Of a DNA stretch of 60,852 nt, positions 36,434 through 46,517 are shown piece after piece. Both the position numbers and the translations under genes were made by a program. The stretch is from Candidatus Kuenenia stuttgartensis (GTDB lineage: Bacteria > Planctomycetota > Planctomycetia > Planctomycetales > Planctomycetaceae): the NCBI GenBank assembly GCA_945861465.1, contig CAMAVB010000008.1, positions 1 through 60,852 on the forward strand. The letters are read 5' to 3'. Position 1 is the first letter of the stretch. Each line of letters opens with the position of its first letter. The notes under the pieces were generated by a model, which saw only the letters and a program-made list of their open reading frames with translations, was not told the DNA's origin and did no database searches.

Positions 36434-36460
36434 CGGTGGGCTGACGCCCGACCGCTCGCC
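36434..36460. repeat. Solitary family A repeat arm
   Basis: CGGTGGGCTGACGCCCGACC followed by GCTCGCC matches the right-hand arms at 17158 and 22804. It ends 21 bases before the start of the membrane glycosyltransferase gene, so it lies in its leader. No partner arm was found. Confidence 0.8.
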
Positions 36461-36481
36461 GGGTTGCAATAAAAGATCAAC

Positions 36482-38101
36482 ATGCTTCGCCTCTCCTGGA
36501 TTTCCATTGTCTCATTCTTCACGGCGTTGCTCCTGTCGTCGATGCTGGTGGATCATGGCACTGTCGAAGGTCGGCTGCGTGGCCCGGGCCTGACAATCGA
36601 TGAATCCTTCAACATCCAGCAGGGTGCGTATCTTGTGGATGCATTGGTACAACATGGGCCGCTGATTTTTTCGCCGTCCGGAGCTCAGGAAGTTTTCGGT
36701 TCACCGGAATATCTTCCCGACCATCCGCCAATGGGCCGCGTGGTGCTGGGAGTCTCGCATTATTTGACGTCCTGGTGTATCCCCGGATCGGAATCGACGA
36801 GCTACAACGTTCCTGCCGCCAGACTGGGATCCTGCTTTGCCTTTGCGATGATGGTTCTGTTGCTGACCGAATTCTGCCAGCGACGATATGGCTGGGCGTG
36901 TGCAGTGTGCGTCGCAATTCTGATGATCAGCACGCCTGGTTTGATTGGACATGCACGACTTGCCGCATTGGAATCAGCGACGAATCTGGCATGGATCGCG
37001 GCGATGTTGCCGCTCCTGGCGTGGTGGACCGATGCTCGCCCACCGTCGACGCTGCGCGCTTGCATTTCCGGTGTATTCTGGGGACTGCTGCTGCTGACCA
37101 AGGTGCAGGGAGTTCTGTTGCCACCGATTGTCTTCCTGTGGGCTGTGTGGCAGTTTCGCTGGCAGAGCCTGCGACCGCTCGTGTGCTGGACAATTTGCGG
37201 CGGCGGCATGTTCCTGTTGGCCTGGCCGTGGCTTTGGCTGGATCCGATTCACCACCTGCAGCAGTATCTTGGTCGCACATCAGATCGCCCGACGCTGTAT
37301 TGCTGGTATTTCGGAGAACGCTTTGCCGACAAGCAGGTGCCGTGGCATTATCCGTTTGTCATGACTCTCTTCGCGCTGCCCGTTGGCACGCTGCTGTGTT
37401 TGCTCGCAAGGTTCAGGCGAACGCGACCGGATTCGATTGATCAATTGTTGGCGCTGAGCATCGCCGTTCCACTCATCGTGTTCGCGTTACCCGGAACTCC
37501 TGTCTACGATGGCAATCGATTATTCCTTATTGTGATGCCAGCGATCATCGTTCTGGCTGGTCGGGAGTTTTGCCGATTCGACGACAGGAAGCAGGGCACG
37601 AACGAGCCGTCGCGTTCACCGCTCCCACGCACGATCGTACACTGGCAAGCGGCTGTGCTGGGTCTGCTCGCACTACAACCGTTCGGCTCACCGATCTTTT
37701 CGCCGTACGCCATTTCCCAATACGGCCCGCTGGCAGGCGGCAGCAACGGGGCGGCCTGGATGGGAATGGAGTCCAGTTATTGGTCCGATGGTCTGAACAG
37801 CAGCTTCTGGGAACAGGTTCCCGAGAACTCAACGGTGTTCGTTGCGCCGGTCAGCCACCAGTTTCAATTGCAGGACATCATGTCACTTGTGCCGATCGTG
37901 CAGCAGCGAAACATCCGTCTGGTGCCGTATGAATATGATCCCGCCCGGCAGGAGGGATTACTGCTGCTGATTCATCGACTGGCCGATCTGCGACCGGAAC
38001 TGCGTGTCGTGCCTCCCGGAGCCACAGTGATCGCAGAGGCCCGTCTGGAAAATGTGATCCTCGCACGACTGATTGACACCAATCCCGGCAAAAGTCCATG
38101 A
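36482..38101 (+). CDS. Multi-pass membrane glycosyltransferase-like protein (GT39/PMT type)
   Basis: 539 residues with about 9-11 hydrophobic segments, including SIVSFFTALLLSSMLV, FAFAMMVLLLTEF, CVAILMISTPGLIGHA, GVFWGLLLLTKVQGVLLPPI and LIVMPAIIVLAG. An acidic motif LTIDESFNIQQGAYL sits just after the first segment, the position of the catalytic Asp-Glu in GT-C enzymes that use lipid-phosphate sugars (ArnT, PMT). FSPSGAQEVFGSPEYLPDHPPMGR (read in parts) is the external loop. Proteins of this kind glycosylate secreted proteins or lipid A-like acceptors. The exact role is unknown. ATG 36482 has weak ribosome-site support. It converges with the dehydrogenase gene, only 17 bases away. Confidence 0.8.
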   Translation: MLRLSWISIVSFFTALLLSSMLVDHGTVEGRLRGPGLTIDESFNIQQGAYLVDALVQHGPLIFSPSGAQEVFGSPEYLPDHPPMGRVVLGVSHYLTSWCIPGSESTSYNVPAARLGSCFAFAMMVLLLTEFCQRRYGWACAVCVAILMISTPGLIGHARLAALESATNLAWIAAMLPLLAWWTDARPPSTLRACISGVFWGLLLLTKVQGVLLPPIVFLWAVWQFRWQSLRPLVCWTICGGGMFLLAWPWLWLDPIHHLQQYLGRTSDRPTLYCWYFGERFADKQVPWHYPFVMTLFALPVGTLLCLLARFRRTRPDSIDQLLALSIAVPLIVFALPGTPVYDGNRLFLIVMPAIIVLAGREFCRFDDRKQGTNEPSRSPLPRTIVHWQAAVLGLLALQPFGSPIFSPYAISQYGPLAGGSNGAAWMGMESSYWSDGLNSSFWEQVPENSTVFVAPVSHQFQLQDIMSLVPIVQQRNIRLVPYEYDPARQEGLLLLIHRLADLRPELRVVPPGATVIAEARLENVILARLIDTNPGKSP

Positions 38102-38118
38102 ACTGCTGTCCTGGGGCA

Positions 38119-39099
38119 TTACCACTTCCAGCCGGTCACGCCTTTTAAATTTTGAATGCATTCCGCAGGCCATTCGCCGCGATGCAGACGAATGATAATG
38201 TTCGCTCCCAGAGCCCATGTGCCTTCGTGCGATTCGTTGTCCATACCCGCGACATGGCCGCTCAACAGCACATTCGGCATCGAAATGAGCGGACTGTCGG
38301 CTGGCAGCGGCTCAACCTCGAACACATCCAGCCCGGCTGCGCGAAGCTTGCCTGACTTCAGTGCCCGAATCAAAGCCGGTTCATCAATCAACGCCCCGCG
38401 AGCCGTGTTGATCACTACGGCACCGTCCTTCATGGTCGCGATGGATTTGTCATTGATCAGATGTTTCGTCGCTGGTGTCATCGGGGAATGCAATGAGACG
38501 AAATCGGACTTCGCCAGCAAATCTTCCCGTGACACCATTATGATCCCGTGCTGTTTCACAAAATCTGCAGGCGGATACGGATCGTAACCCAGCACCTTCA
38601 TGCCCAGTCCAATCGCGCGCGTTGCGGTGGCCTGACCGATGCGCCCGAGTCCCACCAGACCGAGAGTGCATTCAGAAATACGCGGCAACGGAATGCGATT
38701 CCATTCGCCGCGTCGTACTTCCTGATCCAGTGCCGGGAATCCTCGACCAATCGCCATCAACATCGCAATCGCATGTTCGGCCACTGCATGATGATTCACA
38801 CCCGGCGTTGTTGCCACGACGATCTTGTGTTCGTCACAGGCCTGGAGGTTGATGGCATCAAATCCTACTCCAGCTCGAGCCAACACGCGGAGCTGCGGAC
38901 TGGCGGCGATGACTGAAACAGGATAGGGCTCTGATCCTGCAATGATCGCGTCAAACCCTCTGATCACCTTTGTCAGGATTTCGTTGTTCCATAGGTCCAG
39001 CAAACGATCCGGAACCAGACATTCATGTCCGGCATCTGTCAGGAGTTTGAAATGGGGGCCGCTTTCAGCATTCAATGCCGTACACAAAACACGTACCAT
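38119..39099 (-). CDS. D-isomer-specific 2-hydroxyacid dehydrogenase (phosphoglycerate dehydrogenase-like)
   Basis: 326 residues. NAD-binding motif GLVGLGRIGQATATRA; catalytic triad Arg in INTARGALID, Glu in DVFEVEPLP and His in SGHVAGMDNES. The layout is that of PF00389/PF02826. It lacks the C-terminal ACT domain and ASB domain of long SerA enzymes, so it is the short type. Substrate specificity (3-phosphoglycerate, glyoxylate, hydroxypyruvate) cannot be fixed. No serB or serC lies nearby. Confidence 0.93.
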   Translation of the reverse strand: MVRVLCTALNAESGPHFKLLTDAGHECLVPDRLLDLWNNEILTKVIRGFDAIIAGSEPYPVSVIAASPQLRVLARAGVGFDAINLQACDEHKIVVATTPGVNHHAVAEHAIAMLMAIGRGFPALDQEVRRGEWNRIPLPRISECTLGLVGLGRIGQATATRAIGLGMKVLGYDPYPPADFVKQHGIIMVSREDLLAKSDFVSLHSPMTPATKHLINDKSIATMKDGAVVINTARGALIDEPALIRALKSGKLRAAGLDVFEVEPLPADSPLISMPNVLLSGHVAGMDNESHEGTWALGANIIIRLHRGEWPAECIQNLKGVTGWKW

Positions 39100-39204
39100 A
39101 ATCGTTTCCTGATTAGAATGACAGAAAATTTGTGGTTGTAGATTTCAGAACTCCACCTGAATTCCACCCGTTGGAATTCCCAGACAAGCCCCCCGGATCA
39201 ATCC

Positions 39205-39657
39205 ATGCGAAACGTATCAGTCAGTCTCAACGCCGACAATCAGATCGAGGTGCATGTCGGAAGCGAATCCCGCGCGGGGGAAAGTTATTATCTCGGGCTG
39301 CATCCGAACAGCGAGAACGATGACTTTCGCCCGGTCATAGGCACGATGCAACTTGTCGGCGAATGGATTCGGCTGCTCTCCGACCTGAAAGATGGCCAGC
39401 AGTTGTTTCTGCCATTTGATTTCTCAGACGAATATACCCGTTGGCTCACCATGCTCCGCGAAGGTCGTGACGTCACTGTCGTCTTCGGCTGGGCGACAGT
39501 CGAAGGCTGGTCGATCTCTCCGCAAGACCTTTCGCAGTACGCTCACAGCCTGCCCAACTTTATGCCCGATGAACCTCTTCACACGCAGACATTCTATTTG
39601 CCAAACGTCCTCAGCAACCTTCGCCACAGTCTTGCAATCCTGGCCTCGCCAGCATAG
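39205..39657 (+). CDS. Protein of unknown function, 150 residues
   Basis: Acidic, no signal peptide, no membrane segment, no cysteine motif. Regular alternation of charged and hydrophobic residues (SVSLNADNQIEVHVGSE, LPFDFSDEYTRWLTMLREG, VVFGWATVEGWSISPQDL) suggests an alpha/beta fold. I do not recognise a family. ATG 39205 lies downstream of a divergent dehydrogenase gene. It converges with the ribosomal operon, and the terminator at 39696-39729 may serve both. Confidence 0.72.
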   Translation: MRNVSVSLNADNQIEVHVGSESRAGESYYLGLHPNSENDDFRPVIGTMQLVGEWIRLLSDLKDGQQLFLPFDFSDEYTRWLTMLREGRDVTVVFGWATVEGWSISPQDLSQYAHSLPNFMPDEPLHTQTFYLPNVLSNLRHSLAILASPA

Positions 39658-39695
39658 CCCACAGGTTGTGGCAGGCGACTGATGAGTCGCGCAAG

Positions 39696-39729
39696 AAAAA
39701 ACCCTGGCTCGTCCGGAACCAGGGGTTTT
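39696..39729 (-). terminator. Rho-independent terminator of the ribosomal protein operon
   Basis: On the minus strand the stem AAACCCCTGG / CCAGGGTTT, with one bulged base, is followed by a run of T's (TTTTTTCTT). It lies 27 bases past the rplQ stop. An A-run on the other side lets it act in both directions, also ending the convergent 39205 gene. Confidence 0.88.
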
Positions 39730-39756
39730 GGATTTTCAGAATATCGCGTGTATCGC

Positions 39757-40335
39757 TTATGTTACAGCAGCAGCTTCTACGACAGGCCCCGTCCGCTTGC
39801 GAGACTTCACTCGATCACGTACGCCCACAAATTCAATGATTGCCTGTTGCCCCGCATCGCCAAGGCGAACAGCCGCCAGCCGAACAATACGAGTGTAACC
39901 ACCATCCCGGTCCGCGAAGCGTTTCGCCAGATCGTCGAAGAGAATATCCACGGCATTGGTATCGCGAAGCTCTGAAAACGCCCGGCGACGCAATGCCAAA
40001 GCTGCGGCGTTTGAGTTGACCCAGTTCTTGCCTTGTTCCGATTGACGCCATTCATTCCAGGCATCAGAACCTCGTTCAGCCGTCGTCCCATATTGGGCCG
40101 CAGCTTCGGAGATCTTCAGTGCCTTACGAGCCATCGTGACCAGCTTTTCAACGATTGGTCGAAGTTCCTTTGCCTTCGGGACAGTCGTGACGATCCGTCC
40201 GGCCACCTTCGGCTGCCCTTTGACACCTTTTTCGATGCGCACAGTCCCAATGAGGCTCGTAGCCATATTGCGAAACATCGCTTTGCGATGCGAAGCGTTT
40301 CGACCCAGTTTTCGACCAGCAACACGGTGTCTCAT
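39757..40335 (-). CDS. rplQ: Ribosomal protein L17, with internal insertion
   Basis: 192 residues from ATG 40335; typical L17 has about 120-130. The N-terminus [23 protein letters not shown] is canonical, as is the end [22 protein letters not shown]. The extra length is an insertion between the second and third helices (around [20 protein letters not shown]) and a basic/Ala-rich C-terminal tail. L17 lines the exit-tunnel mouth on the 50S subunit. It is last in the operon, 72 bases after rpoA, followed by the terminator. Confidence 0.96.
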   Translation of the reverse strand: MRHRVAGRKLGRNASHRKAMFRNMATSLIGTVRIEKGVKGQPKVAGRIVTTVPKAKELRPIVEKLVTMARKALKISEAAAQYGTTAERGSDAWNEWRQSEQGKNWVNSNAAALALRRRAFSELRDTNAVDILFDDLAKRFADRDGGYTRIVRLAAVRLGDAGQQAIIEFVGVRDRVKSRKRTGPVVEAAAVT

Positions 40336-40407
40336 GTCAGACACTTACTCACTATAAACGCCAATTTGAATCTCGTTCGAGCCGCCTCGAACCGACATAA
40401 TCATCCA

Positions 40408-41418
40408 TCACTTTAATTGCTGATTCGGCAACCGCATTCCCAGCCGCAAATCAATTCCACCCAGACGTTCACGAACTTCGTCCAGAGTCGTCTCGCCAAA
40501 GTTTCGAACCTGCAGCAATTCGTCTTCTGTGCGGACCACCAAGTCCCGGACGGTATTTATACCAACCGATTCGAGGCAGTTCGTGGCTCGAACTGAAAGA
40601 TTCAATTCCGCCAGACTCTTGTTCAGCTTCTCTTCCAGTTCCATATCAACCGGTGAATAGCCCGTGGCTTCCATCATTCCACGCAGACCGCCCTCCGGCC
40701 CGGACTCGGGTCCTGGCTCACGGAAGGTAATGAAACAGTTCAGATGTTTACGTAGGATCTTCGCCGCTTCCACCAACGCCATTTCAGGAGTTATGGTTCC
40801 GTTTGTCCAGAGTTCAAGGTTCAACTTGTCGAAGTTCGTACGCTGACCAACTCGCGTTTCCTCAATGTGATGCCGCACCCGGGTGACCGGCGAGAACGCC
40901 GCATCCAGCGGGATGATCCCGACTTCTGGTTCGTGCTGATACTGCTCAGTAGCAGCCACATATCCACGACCATTCTCAACTGTCATTTCAATATGAAACG
41001 GCACATCGTCAGTCATTGTCGCAATCACCAGATCGCGGTTAATGACTTCAACCTGATCATCACAAATCACGTCAGCACCCGTCACAACACCCCGCGAATT
41101 CTTCTCGATTCTTAGTGTCTTGCTGGATGAACTATGATTCTTGATCACCAATGATTTCAGATTGAGACAAATGTCCGTGACGTCCTCGACCACACCAGGA
41201 ATTGTCGTAAATTCATGCTGAACGCCCTGAATTCTTGCGCGGGTTACTGCGGAGCCCTCAAGGCTGGAAAGCAGAATCCGACGCAGACTATTTCCGATCG
41301 TGGCCCCGAAACCTCGTTCAAAAGGTTCCGCCACAAATTTCCCATATGTCCCAGTCCGTGTATCACGATCAACTGCCACTCGACTTGGCAACTCAAGCCC
41401 ACGCCAACGAATTCTCAT
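40408..41418 (-). CDS. rpoA: RNA polymerase alpha subunit
   Basis: 336 residues from ATG 41418. The N-terminal assembly domain has [31 protein letters not shown] (read in parts). The C-terminal domain (about 260-320) has [23 protein letters not shown] and [20 protein letters not shown], the helix-hairpin-helix contact with UP elements and activators. It sits after rpsK with no rpsD between them, unlike many bacteria. Confidence 0.97.
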   Translation of the reverse strand: MRIRWRGLELPSRVAVDRDTRTGTYGKFVAEPFERGFGATIGNSLRRILLSSLEGSAVTRARIQGVQHEFTTIPGVVEDVTDICLNLKSLVIKNHSSSSKTLRIEKNSRGVVTGADVICDDQVEVINRDLVIATMTDDVPFHIEMTVENGRGYVAATEQYQHEPEVGIIPLDAAFSPVTRVRHHIEETRVGQRTNFDKLNLELWTNGTITPEMALVEAAKILRKHLNCFITFREPGPESGPEGGLRGMMEATGYSPVDMELEEKLNKSLAELNLSVRATNCLESVGINTVRDLVVRTEDELLQVRNFGETTLDEVRERLGGIDLRLGMRLPNQQLK

Positions 41419-41469
41419 TTCCGCCCCCACCAGGATTTCGATCAAAACAAAAAAGCGATCCAGCCGAGC

Positions 41470-41850
41470 TTACACTCGGCGGCGCTTCGGTGGCCGACAA
41501 CCATTGTGCGGCAACGGAGTGATATCTTCGATCGACTTGATTGACATGCCGGACGCCTGCAGCCCCGTGATTGCACTTTCACGCCCCGCGCCTGGTCCTT
41601 TCACCCGAATTTCCAGTTCACGTACGCCAACCTTGGCAGCCTTTTCGGCGACCGTTTCAGCCGCTCGCTGTGCAGCGAACGGTGTACTCTTGCGAGAACC
41701 TTTGAAACCGACTGTTCCAGCGGTCGCCCAACAGATCACGTCGCCGGTCGCATCCGTCATCGTCACAATCGTATTGTTAAAAGTCGCCTTAATGTAGACG
41801 ATGCCCTTGTTGACATTACGGCGAATCTTTTTCTTTTTGACTTTAGCCAC
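41470..41850 (-). CDS. rpsK: Ribosomal protein S11
   Basis: 126 residues from GTG 41850. Signatures: [40 protein letters not shown] and the C-terminal [18 protein letters not shown] platform protein of the 30S subunit near the mRNA exit. It is 63 bases after rpsM, as in the alpha operon. Confidence 0.98.
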   Translation of the reverse strand: MAKVKKKKIRRNVNKGIVYIKATFNNTIVTMTDATGDVICWATAGTVGFKGSRKSTPFAAQRAAETVAEKAAKVGVRELEIRVKGPGAGRESAITGLQASGMSIKSIEDITPLPHNGCRPPKRRRV

Positions 41851-41913
41851 GCAACTCTCTCACTGAACCAGAAAACACCAAATGCAAAAATTTAATCCGC
41901 CGGCTTAGCTTAA

Positions 41914-42300
41914 CTAACGCTTCGCATCCTTCACGCCCTTCTTTCCGGCCACCGTCTTTTTTCTTCCCTTCCTGGTCCGCGCGTTCGTCTTCGTTCGCTG
42001 ACCTCGCACAGGCAACCCTTTGCGATGGCGAACTCCACGATAACACTGGATCTCTCTCAACCGGCCGATTTCCTGCTGCACTTTACGTCGCAACGGACCT
42101 TCGACTGTGTAGTTCTTGTCAAGGTGATTTGTGATCCGGCTGACTTCGTCTTCCGTCAACTCACCAGCGCGAACATGAGGATCAATCCCCAGTTCATAGC
42201 AAATCTGAACTGAAAGGAATGGACCAATACCGTAGAGGTACGTCAACGAAATATACGTTGACTTATTATTCGGGATGTCAACACCCAGAATACGTGGCAT
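41914..42300 (-). CDS. rpsM: Ribosomal protein S13
   Basis: 128 residues. MPRILGVDIPNNK at the N-terminus, YLYGIGPFLSVQIC, and RGVRHRKGLPVRGQRTKTNA near the C-terminus are family signatures. S13 forms intersubunit bridges and contacts the P-site tRNA. The C-terminal tail is strongly basic. It follows rpmJ with a 41-base gap. Confidence 0.98.
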   Translation of the reverse strand: MPRILGVDIPNNKSTYISLTYLYGIGPFLSVQICYELGIDPHVRAGELTEDEVSRITNHLDKNYTVEGPLRRKVQQEIGRLREIQCYRGVRHRKGLPVRGQRTKTNARTRKGRKKTVAGKKGVKDAKR

Positions 42301-42341
42301 CTAAAGACTCCGAAACAAACAGCCGCTAACCAACTACTCAC

Positions 42342-42458
42342 TCAGCCCTGACGCTGTTTGTGCCGTGGGTTTGACGAACAAATCACGAAAATACGCCCGC
42401 GACGACGCACGAGCTTGCAATGATCACAGATCCGCTTAACGCTTGACCGAACTTTCAT
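42342..42458 (-). CDS. rpmJ: Ribosomal protein L36
   Basis: 38 residues, read directly from the minus strand between secY and rpsM: starts [20 protein letters not shown] and ends NPRHKQRQG. It keeps the zinc-ribbon pattern C-x2-C (CDHC), then a single Cys (VICSS) and His (PRHK), the zinc-binding form. It is the usual bridge between the spc and alpha operons. There is no infA before it. Confidence 0.96.
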   Translation of the reverse strand: MKVRSSVKRICDHCKLVRRRGRIFVICSSNPRHKQRQG

Positions 42459-42502
42459 CGTAACACCTTTGGGTTGATTCTGATACCAACTGAGCAGAAC
42501 TT

Positions 42503-43879
42503 TTACTTATCGGAATCAAGCAGACCCGGATAATTCCGCATCACCAGATGAGAATCGATCTTTTGGACAAGATCCAAAGCCACTGAAACAATAATCAACA
42601 GACCTGTACCACCGAAGAAACTCGCAGTAACAAAGTCATTCGTAATCGTATTTGAGATCACTGTGGGAATCACCGCCACGACAGCCAAAAATGCGGCCCC
42701 GACATAAGTAATTCTCAACATCACCTGCTCCAGATGAGCTGCAGTCCGCCCCCCAGGTCGATACCCAGGAATGAAACTTCCGTTGTCTTTCAGGTTCTCA
42801 GCCATATCCTTCGGATTGAAAGTGATCGCCGTCCAGAAGTAGCAAAAGAAGTAAATCAGGATGATATAGCCCAGGCTGTAAACAAATCCCTGCCCCGGCG
42901 AAAAACAATCACCAATATAGGCCAGCCCTTCTGCCCACCGGCTGCCTTCCTGGCCCATAAAAGCGCGACCCAACTGGCTGAACACAAAAAACGGGATCAT
43001 CAGTAAGCTTGATGAGAAAATAATTGGCATCACGCCCGATTGATTCACACGTAACGGCAACCACTGACGATTCCCGCCCATCACACGACGTCCACGCACG
43101 TGCTTCGCACTCTGAATCGGGATTCTTCTTTGCCCCTGCGTGATAAACACGACCACTGCGATCACAGTCACAAACACGAACGCCATTACCAAGAGCTTCT
43201 CAATACCAAATTGTGTACCGATCTGAACACCGCCGTCAGCAATTCCATTGACCCAAGTCGAAACAATGTCGGGCATCCTCGCGAGAATCCCTGCCATGAT
43301 CAGCAGGCTGATCCCATTTCCAATTCCATATGCATCAATCTGCTCGCCGATCCACATCAGGAACACCGTCCCGGCGGTCATCACGAGTGTGCCAAACAGG
43401 AGCCAGTGGAATCCGTCATACCCAGTGAGAATCACCGCCTGCCCCGAGCCGCCGGCAGACATCGTCCGCAACAGGAAAAAACTCTGCAGCAGGCAAACGA
43501 CAACAGTCGCGTAACGAGTGTATTCATTCAAACGTCGCCGTCCGGATTCACCTTCCTTCTGAAGCTGCTCCAGAGGTGGATAAACCGTCGCTAACAACTG
43601 AAAGACAATCGATGCCGTAATGTACGGCATAATTCCAAGCCCGAACACAGATCCATTCTGCAGATCGGATGCGGAAAAGACTGACACGACCTGCAAGAGC
43701 CCACCAAGACCACCTTTGCCGCTGGCGGCATTATTCACTGCCTGCCCGACCGTCTCATGATCAATGAAAGGCAGCGTGATGTGGAACCCCAACCGATAAA
43801 CTGCAAGCAGCACAACGGTCAGAATGATCTTCCGGCGCAGTTCCGGTACACGAAAAACAGTTAGAAGTTTAGCAAGCAA
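42503..43879 (-). CDS. secY: Preprotein translocase subunit SecY
   Basis: 458 residues, about ten membrane segments. Starts at TTG 43879 with AGGAGGAG 7 bases upstream; no ATG is in frame near it. Motifs: [18 protein letters not shown], the loop FFVFSQLG and the cytoplasmic loop GFNPK-like [19 protein letters not shown]. With SecE and SecG it forms the protein-conducting channel. It follows rplO by 41 bases; adk, map and infA, which often follow secY, are absent. Confidence 0.97.
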   Translation of the reverse strand: MLAKLLTVFRVPELRRKIILTVVLLAVYRLGFHITLPFIDHETVGQAVNNAASGKGGLGGLLQVVSVFSASDLQNGSVFGLGIMPYITASIVFQLLATVYPPLEQLQKEGESGRRRLNEYTRYATVVVCLLQSFFLLRTMSAGGSGQAVILTGYDGFHWLLFGTLVMTAGTVFLMWIGEQIDAYGIGNGISLLIMAGILARMPDIVSTWVNGIADGGVQIGTQFGIEKLLVMAFVFVTVIAVVVFITQGQRRIPIQSAKHVRGRRVMGGNRQWLPLRVNQSGVMPIIFSSSLLMIPFFVFSQLGRAFMGQEGSRWAEGLAYIGDCFSPGQGFVYSLGYIILIYFFCYFWTAITFNPKDMAENLKDNGSFIPGYRPGGRTAAHLEQVMLRITYVGAAFLAVVAVIPTVISNTITNDFVTASFFGGTGLLIIVSVALDLVQKIDSHLVMRNYPGLLDSDK

Positions 43880-43920
43880 CCTGCATCTCCTCCTCGCAAT
43901 GAATCCATCGCAGGCATATC

Positions 43921-44382
43921 CTAAACAGCCCCGGTCGGAATGCGTTCGAACGAACCTCCGACCGCCAAAATCTTCTGCTCAGCAGACGCCGAAAAACGGT
44001 GTGCACTGATTCGAAAATTCTTGGACAATTGACCATCACCAAGCACTTTGAGCTCATCAAACTTCGTGCGAATCAGACCCTTCTCCAACAGCAGTGCCGG
44101 AGTAATCTCGGCCCCTGTTTCAAATGAGTCATTCAACTCTCCGACGTTGACAACCGCAACATCCAGCGCAAAACACTTATTATTGAAACCACGCTTTGCC
44201 ACACGTCGAAAAAGTGGTTTCTGCCCGCCGTGAAACCCACGGCGACGAGAAGAACCTGAACGACTGAAGAAACCCTTATGCCCACGACCCGAGGTCTTCC
44301 CGTGACCGGACCCCGAACCGCGACCAATACGCTTTCGCGCTTTTTGACGCTGAATACCGACATGCACATCATTCAAAATCAC
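43921..44382 (-). CDS. rplO: Ribosomal protein L15
   Basis: 153 residues from GTG 44382, whose GTGA overlaps the rpsE stop by four bases, so the two are translationally coupled. The longer frame to 44538 lies inside rpsE and is rejected. Motifs: [35 protein letters not shown] and [14 protein letters not shown]. An assembly protein of the 50S subunit. rpmD, which usually lies between rpsE and rplO, is absent. Confidence 0.96.
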   Translation of the reverse strand: MILNDVHVGIQRQKARKRIGRGSGSGHGKTSGRGHKGFFSRSGSSRRRGFHGGQKPLFRRVAKRGFNNKCFALDVAVVNVGELNDSFETGAEITPALLLEKGLIRTKFDELKVLGDGQLSKNFRISAHRFSASAEQKILAVGGSFERIPTGAV

Positions 44383-44861
44383 AGCGACACCCCTCGCAAT
44401 CGTTCGATCTGTTCTCGTGTCCGCAACTTCTTCAGCGCGTCGAGTGTGGCCTTCACAAGATTCAACGGATTTGTTGACCCATAGGCCTTTGTCAGAATGT
44501 CCGTAACTCCAGCTGCCTCCAAAACCGATCGAACGCAATGCCCGGCGATCACCCCTGTACCTGGCTTTGCAGGCAATAACAGAACCTTGGAGGCCCGGTA
44601 CTCGCCCAGCACTTGATGCGGAATGGTGGTCCCAACTATTGGCACTGACATCTGCGTACGATTCGACTGCTTCGTTGCTTTTTCAACAGCCAGCGGTACT
44701 TCGATCGCCTTGCCGTATCCATAACCCACGCGCCCATTGCTGTCTCCTGTGACCACAAGAGCTGCAAAGCTGAAACGTCTTCCACCCTTAACGACGCAGG
44801 CGCAACGCCGAATCTGAATCACGCGCTCGCCAGAATCACTTCTGTTGTCTGAACTGGACAC
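44379..44861 (-). CDS. rpsE: Ribosomal protein S5
   Basis: 160 residues from GTG 44861. Motifs: [38 protein letters not shown] and [21 protein letters not shown]5 is near the mRNA entry and contributes to decoding accuracy. It overlaps rplO by GTGA. The N-terminal extension before the dsRBD is short. Confidence 0.98.
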   Translation of the reverse strand: MSSSDNRSDSGERVIQIRRCACVVKGGRRFSFAALVVTGDSNGRVGYGYGKAIEVPLAVEKATKQSNRTQMSVPIVGTTIPHQVLGEYRASKVLLLPAKPGTGVIAGHCVRSVLEAAGVTDILTKAYGSTNPLNLVKATLDALKKLRTREQIERLRGVSL

Positions 44862-44887
44862 CGATCACCTCAGGCACAAAAAACGAA

Positions 44888-45259
44888 TTAAAAATCCAGA
44901 CCCGCTTCACGGGCAGCATCTGCCAGAGCGGCGATCCGACCATGATAGCGAAATGAACCCCGGTCAAAAACCACCTGAGAGATCCCCAGTTTTCCTGCTC
45001 GCTCGGCAATCAGTCTGCCCACCTTGCCAGCAGATTCTGCATCACTGCCGACGCCACCCGGCCCGGCAACTTCACGATCCACAGTACTGGCTGCCACCAG
45101 TGTCTTGCCTGCGGAATCGTCGATAATCTGCGCGTACATGTGGCGATTGCTGCGGAACACGGACAGGCGCGGACGCCCATGCGCGTCGCGAACCACTCGA
45201 TTCCGTACGCGGTACTCACGTCGCTGATGTTGTTTTGCCAGTCGAGAACGAACACCCAT
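44888..45259 (-). CDS. rplR: Ribosomal protein L18
   Basis: 123 residues from ATG 45259 (the frame extends to 45277 with a non-ATG codon). Motifs: [42 protein letters not shown] and [19 protein letters not shown]. Binds 5S rRNA in the central protuberance. 26 bases upstream of rpsE. Confidence 0.97.
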   Translation of the reverse strand: MGVRSRLAKQHQRREYRVRNRVVRDAHGRPRLSVFRSNRHMYAQIIDDSAGKTLVAASTVDREVAGPGGVGSDAESAGKVGRLIAERAGKLGISQVVFDRGSFRYHGRIAALADAAREAGLDF

Positions 45260-45291
45260 TGCTGAACCCAATATCAACAGACAGGAAATAA

Positions 45292-45834
45292 TTACTTAGA
45301 CCCGAACGCCTTACCAGATTTACGCCGAACAAATTCATCCTGATAACGGATGCCCTTGCCTTTGTAAGGTTCCGGGGGACGCACGGCACGAATATTTGCC
45401 GCAAACTGACCACACGCCTGACGATCGGAGCTTTTCACAATCACATGCGTCGCGTCCGGCAATTCACATTTCACGCCCACCGGTACTTCCAGCACGATCT
45501 TGTTTGCAAATCCAACCTGCAGAGTCAGCTTCGTGCCGACCAGATTTGCATTGTAACCCACACCAATGATCTCCAGCTTCTTTTCGAACGGCTTCACAAC
45601 ACCCGTCACCATGTTCTGAATCAGGCTGCGCGTCAATCCATGTAATGCACGGCTGCTGCGCTTGTCGTCCGGACGACTCACAATCACATCGCTTCCGACG
45701 ACAGCAATCAACATAGTCGGGTGGAACACCACACTCAATTCGCCTGCCGGCCCCTTGGCGGAAATCCGCGTACTGGAAACCTCTACCTTCACTCCCGCCG
45801 GAATCGCAACGGGTTTTTTACCAATTCGAGACAT
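45292..45834 (-). CDS. rplF: Ribosomal protein L6
   Basis: 180 residues, ATG 45834. [15 protein letters not shown] at the N-terminus and [19 protein letters not shown] near the C-terminus are diagnostic. It sits by the GTPase-associated centre of the 50S subunit, where EF-G and EF-Tu bind. Confidence 0.98.
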   Translation of the reverse strand: MSRIGKKPVAIPAGVKVEVSSTRISAKGPAGELSVVFHPTMLIAVVGSDVIVSRPDDKRSSRALHGLTRSLIQNMVTGVVKPFEKKLEIIGVGYNANLVGTKLTLQVGFANKIVLEVPVGVKCELPDATHVIVKSSDRQACGQFAANIRAVRPPEPYKGKGIRYQDEFVRRKSGKAFGSK

Positions 45835-45892
45835 GACTCAGTACCCATCCAGACACAACAGATAATCAAACACGCCGCTGACCAAACTGGTC

Positions 45893-46288
45893 CTACCAGA
45901 CCTGACAGACCAATTCGCCGCCAACGCCCTGCTTGTGAGCCTCGCGATTACTCAGTACGCCCTTCGACGTTGACAATACCGAGATCCCAGTCCCCTGGCG
46001 AACCGGCTTCATTTCGCCAACACCCACGTAAACACGGCAACCCGGCTTTGACACTCGCTCAATATGCTGGATCACATGTTCGCCGTTCGGACCATACTTC
46101 AGATTGACCCGCAACATCCGGCACACATCGCCTTCGACCACTTCATGGTCCCAGACGAAACCTTCCCGCGTCAACGCTTCGACAATATGGATCTTGATTT
46201 TCGAAAGAGGCACGTCTACGAACGGACGTTCCACTCGCACTCCATTGCGGATTCGAGTCAGCAGATCGGCTATTGGGTCAGTCATCAT
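45893..46288 (-). CDS. rpsH: Ribosomal protein S8
   Basis: 131 residues from the first of two ATGs, at 46288. MTDPIADLLTRIRNG, SKPGCRVYVGVGEMKPVRQG and GISVLSTSKGVLSNREA are family signatures. It binds 16S rRNA helix 21; in E. coli it represses the spc operon. 20 bases downstream of rpsN. Confidence 0.98.
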   Translation of the reverse strand: MMTDPIADLLTRIRNGVRVERPFVDVPLSKIKIHIVEALTREGFVWDHEVVEGDVCRMLRVNLKYGPNGEHVIQHIERVSKPGCRVYVGVGEMKPVRQGTGISVLSTSKGVLSNREAHKQGVGGELVCQVW

Positions 46289-46308
46289 ATCAGCACTATT
46301 CCTATGTT

Positions 46309-46494
46309 CTACCAGCTGGCTTTTTTTACGCCAGGGATCAAGCCGTCCAGAGCCAAGTCACGAAAACAGATGCGGCAGACTTTAAACTTCCGGTACACGG
46401 CCCGAGGGCGTCCACAAAGCCCGCAACGATGTTCGATGCGGCTGCTGAACTTCGGCGTCCGATTCGCTTTTTCAATTTTCGCTTTGCTGGCCAT
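46309..46494 (-). CDS. rpsN: Ribosomal protein S14, zinc-binding (type Z)
   Basis: 61 residues from ATG 46494, the short form. Two zinc-ribbon pairs are intact: CGLC and CRIC in [20 protein letters not shown]. The longer frame to 46521 overlaps the rplE end and is not family-like. It lies between rplE and rpsH as in most spc operons. Confidence 0.97.
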   Translation of the reverse strand: MASKAKIEKANRTPKFSSRIEHRCGLCGRPRAVYRKFKVCRICFRDLALDGLIPGVKKASW

Positions 46495-46517
46495 TGACTG
46501 TTTCCGGATCCAAAATC

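Noticed and set aside
44383-44538. Longer N-terminus for L15
   Set aside because: The stretch lies inside rpsE in another frame, and the family start is at GTG 44382.
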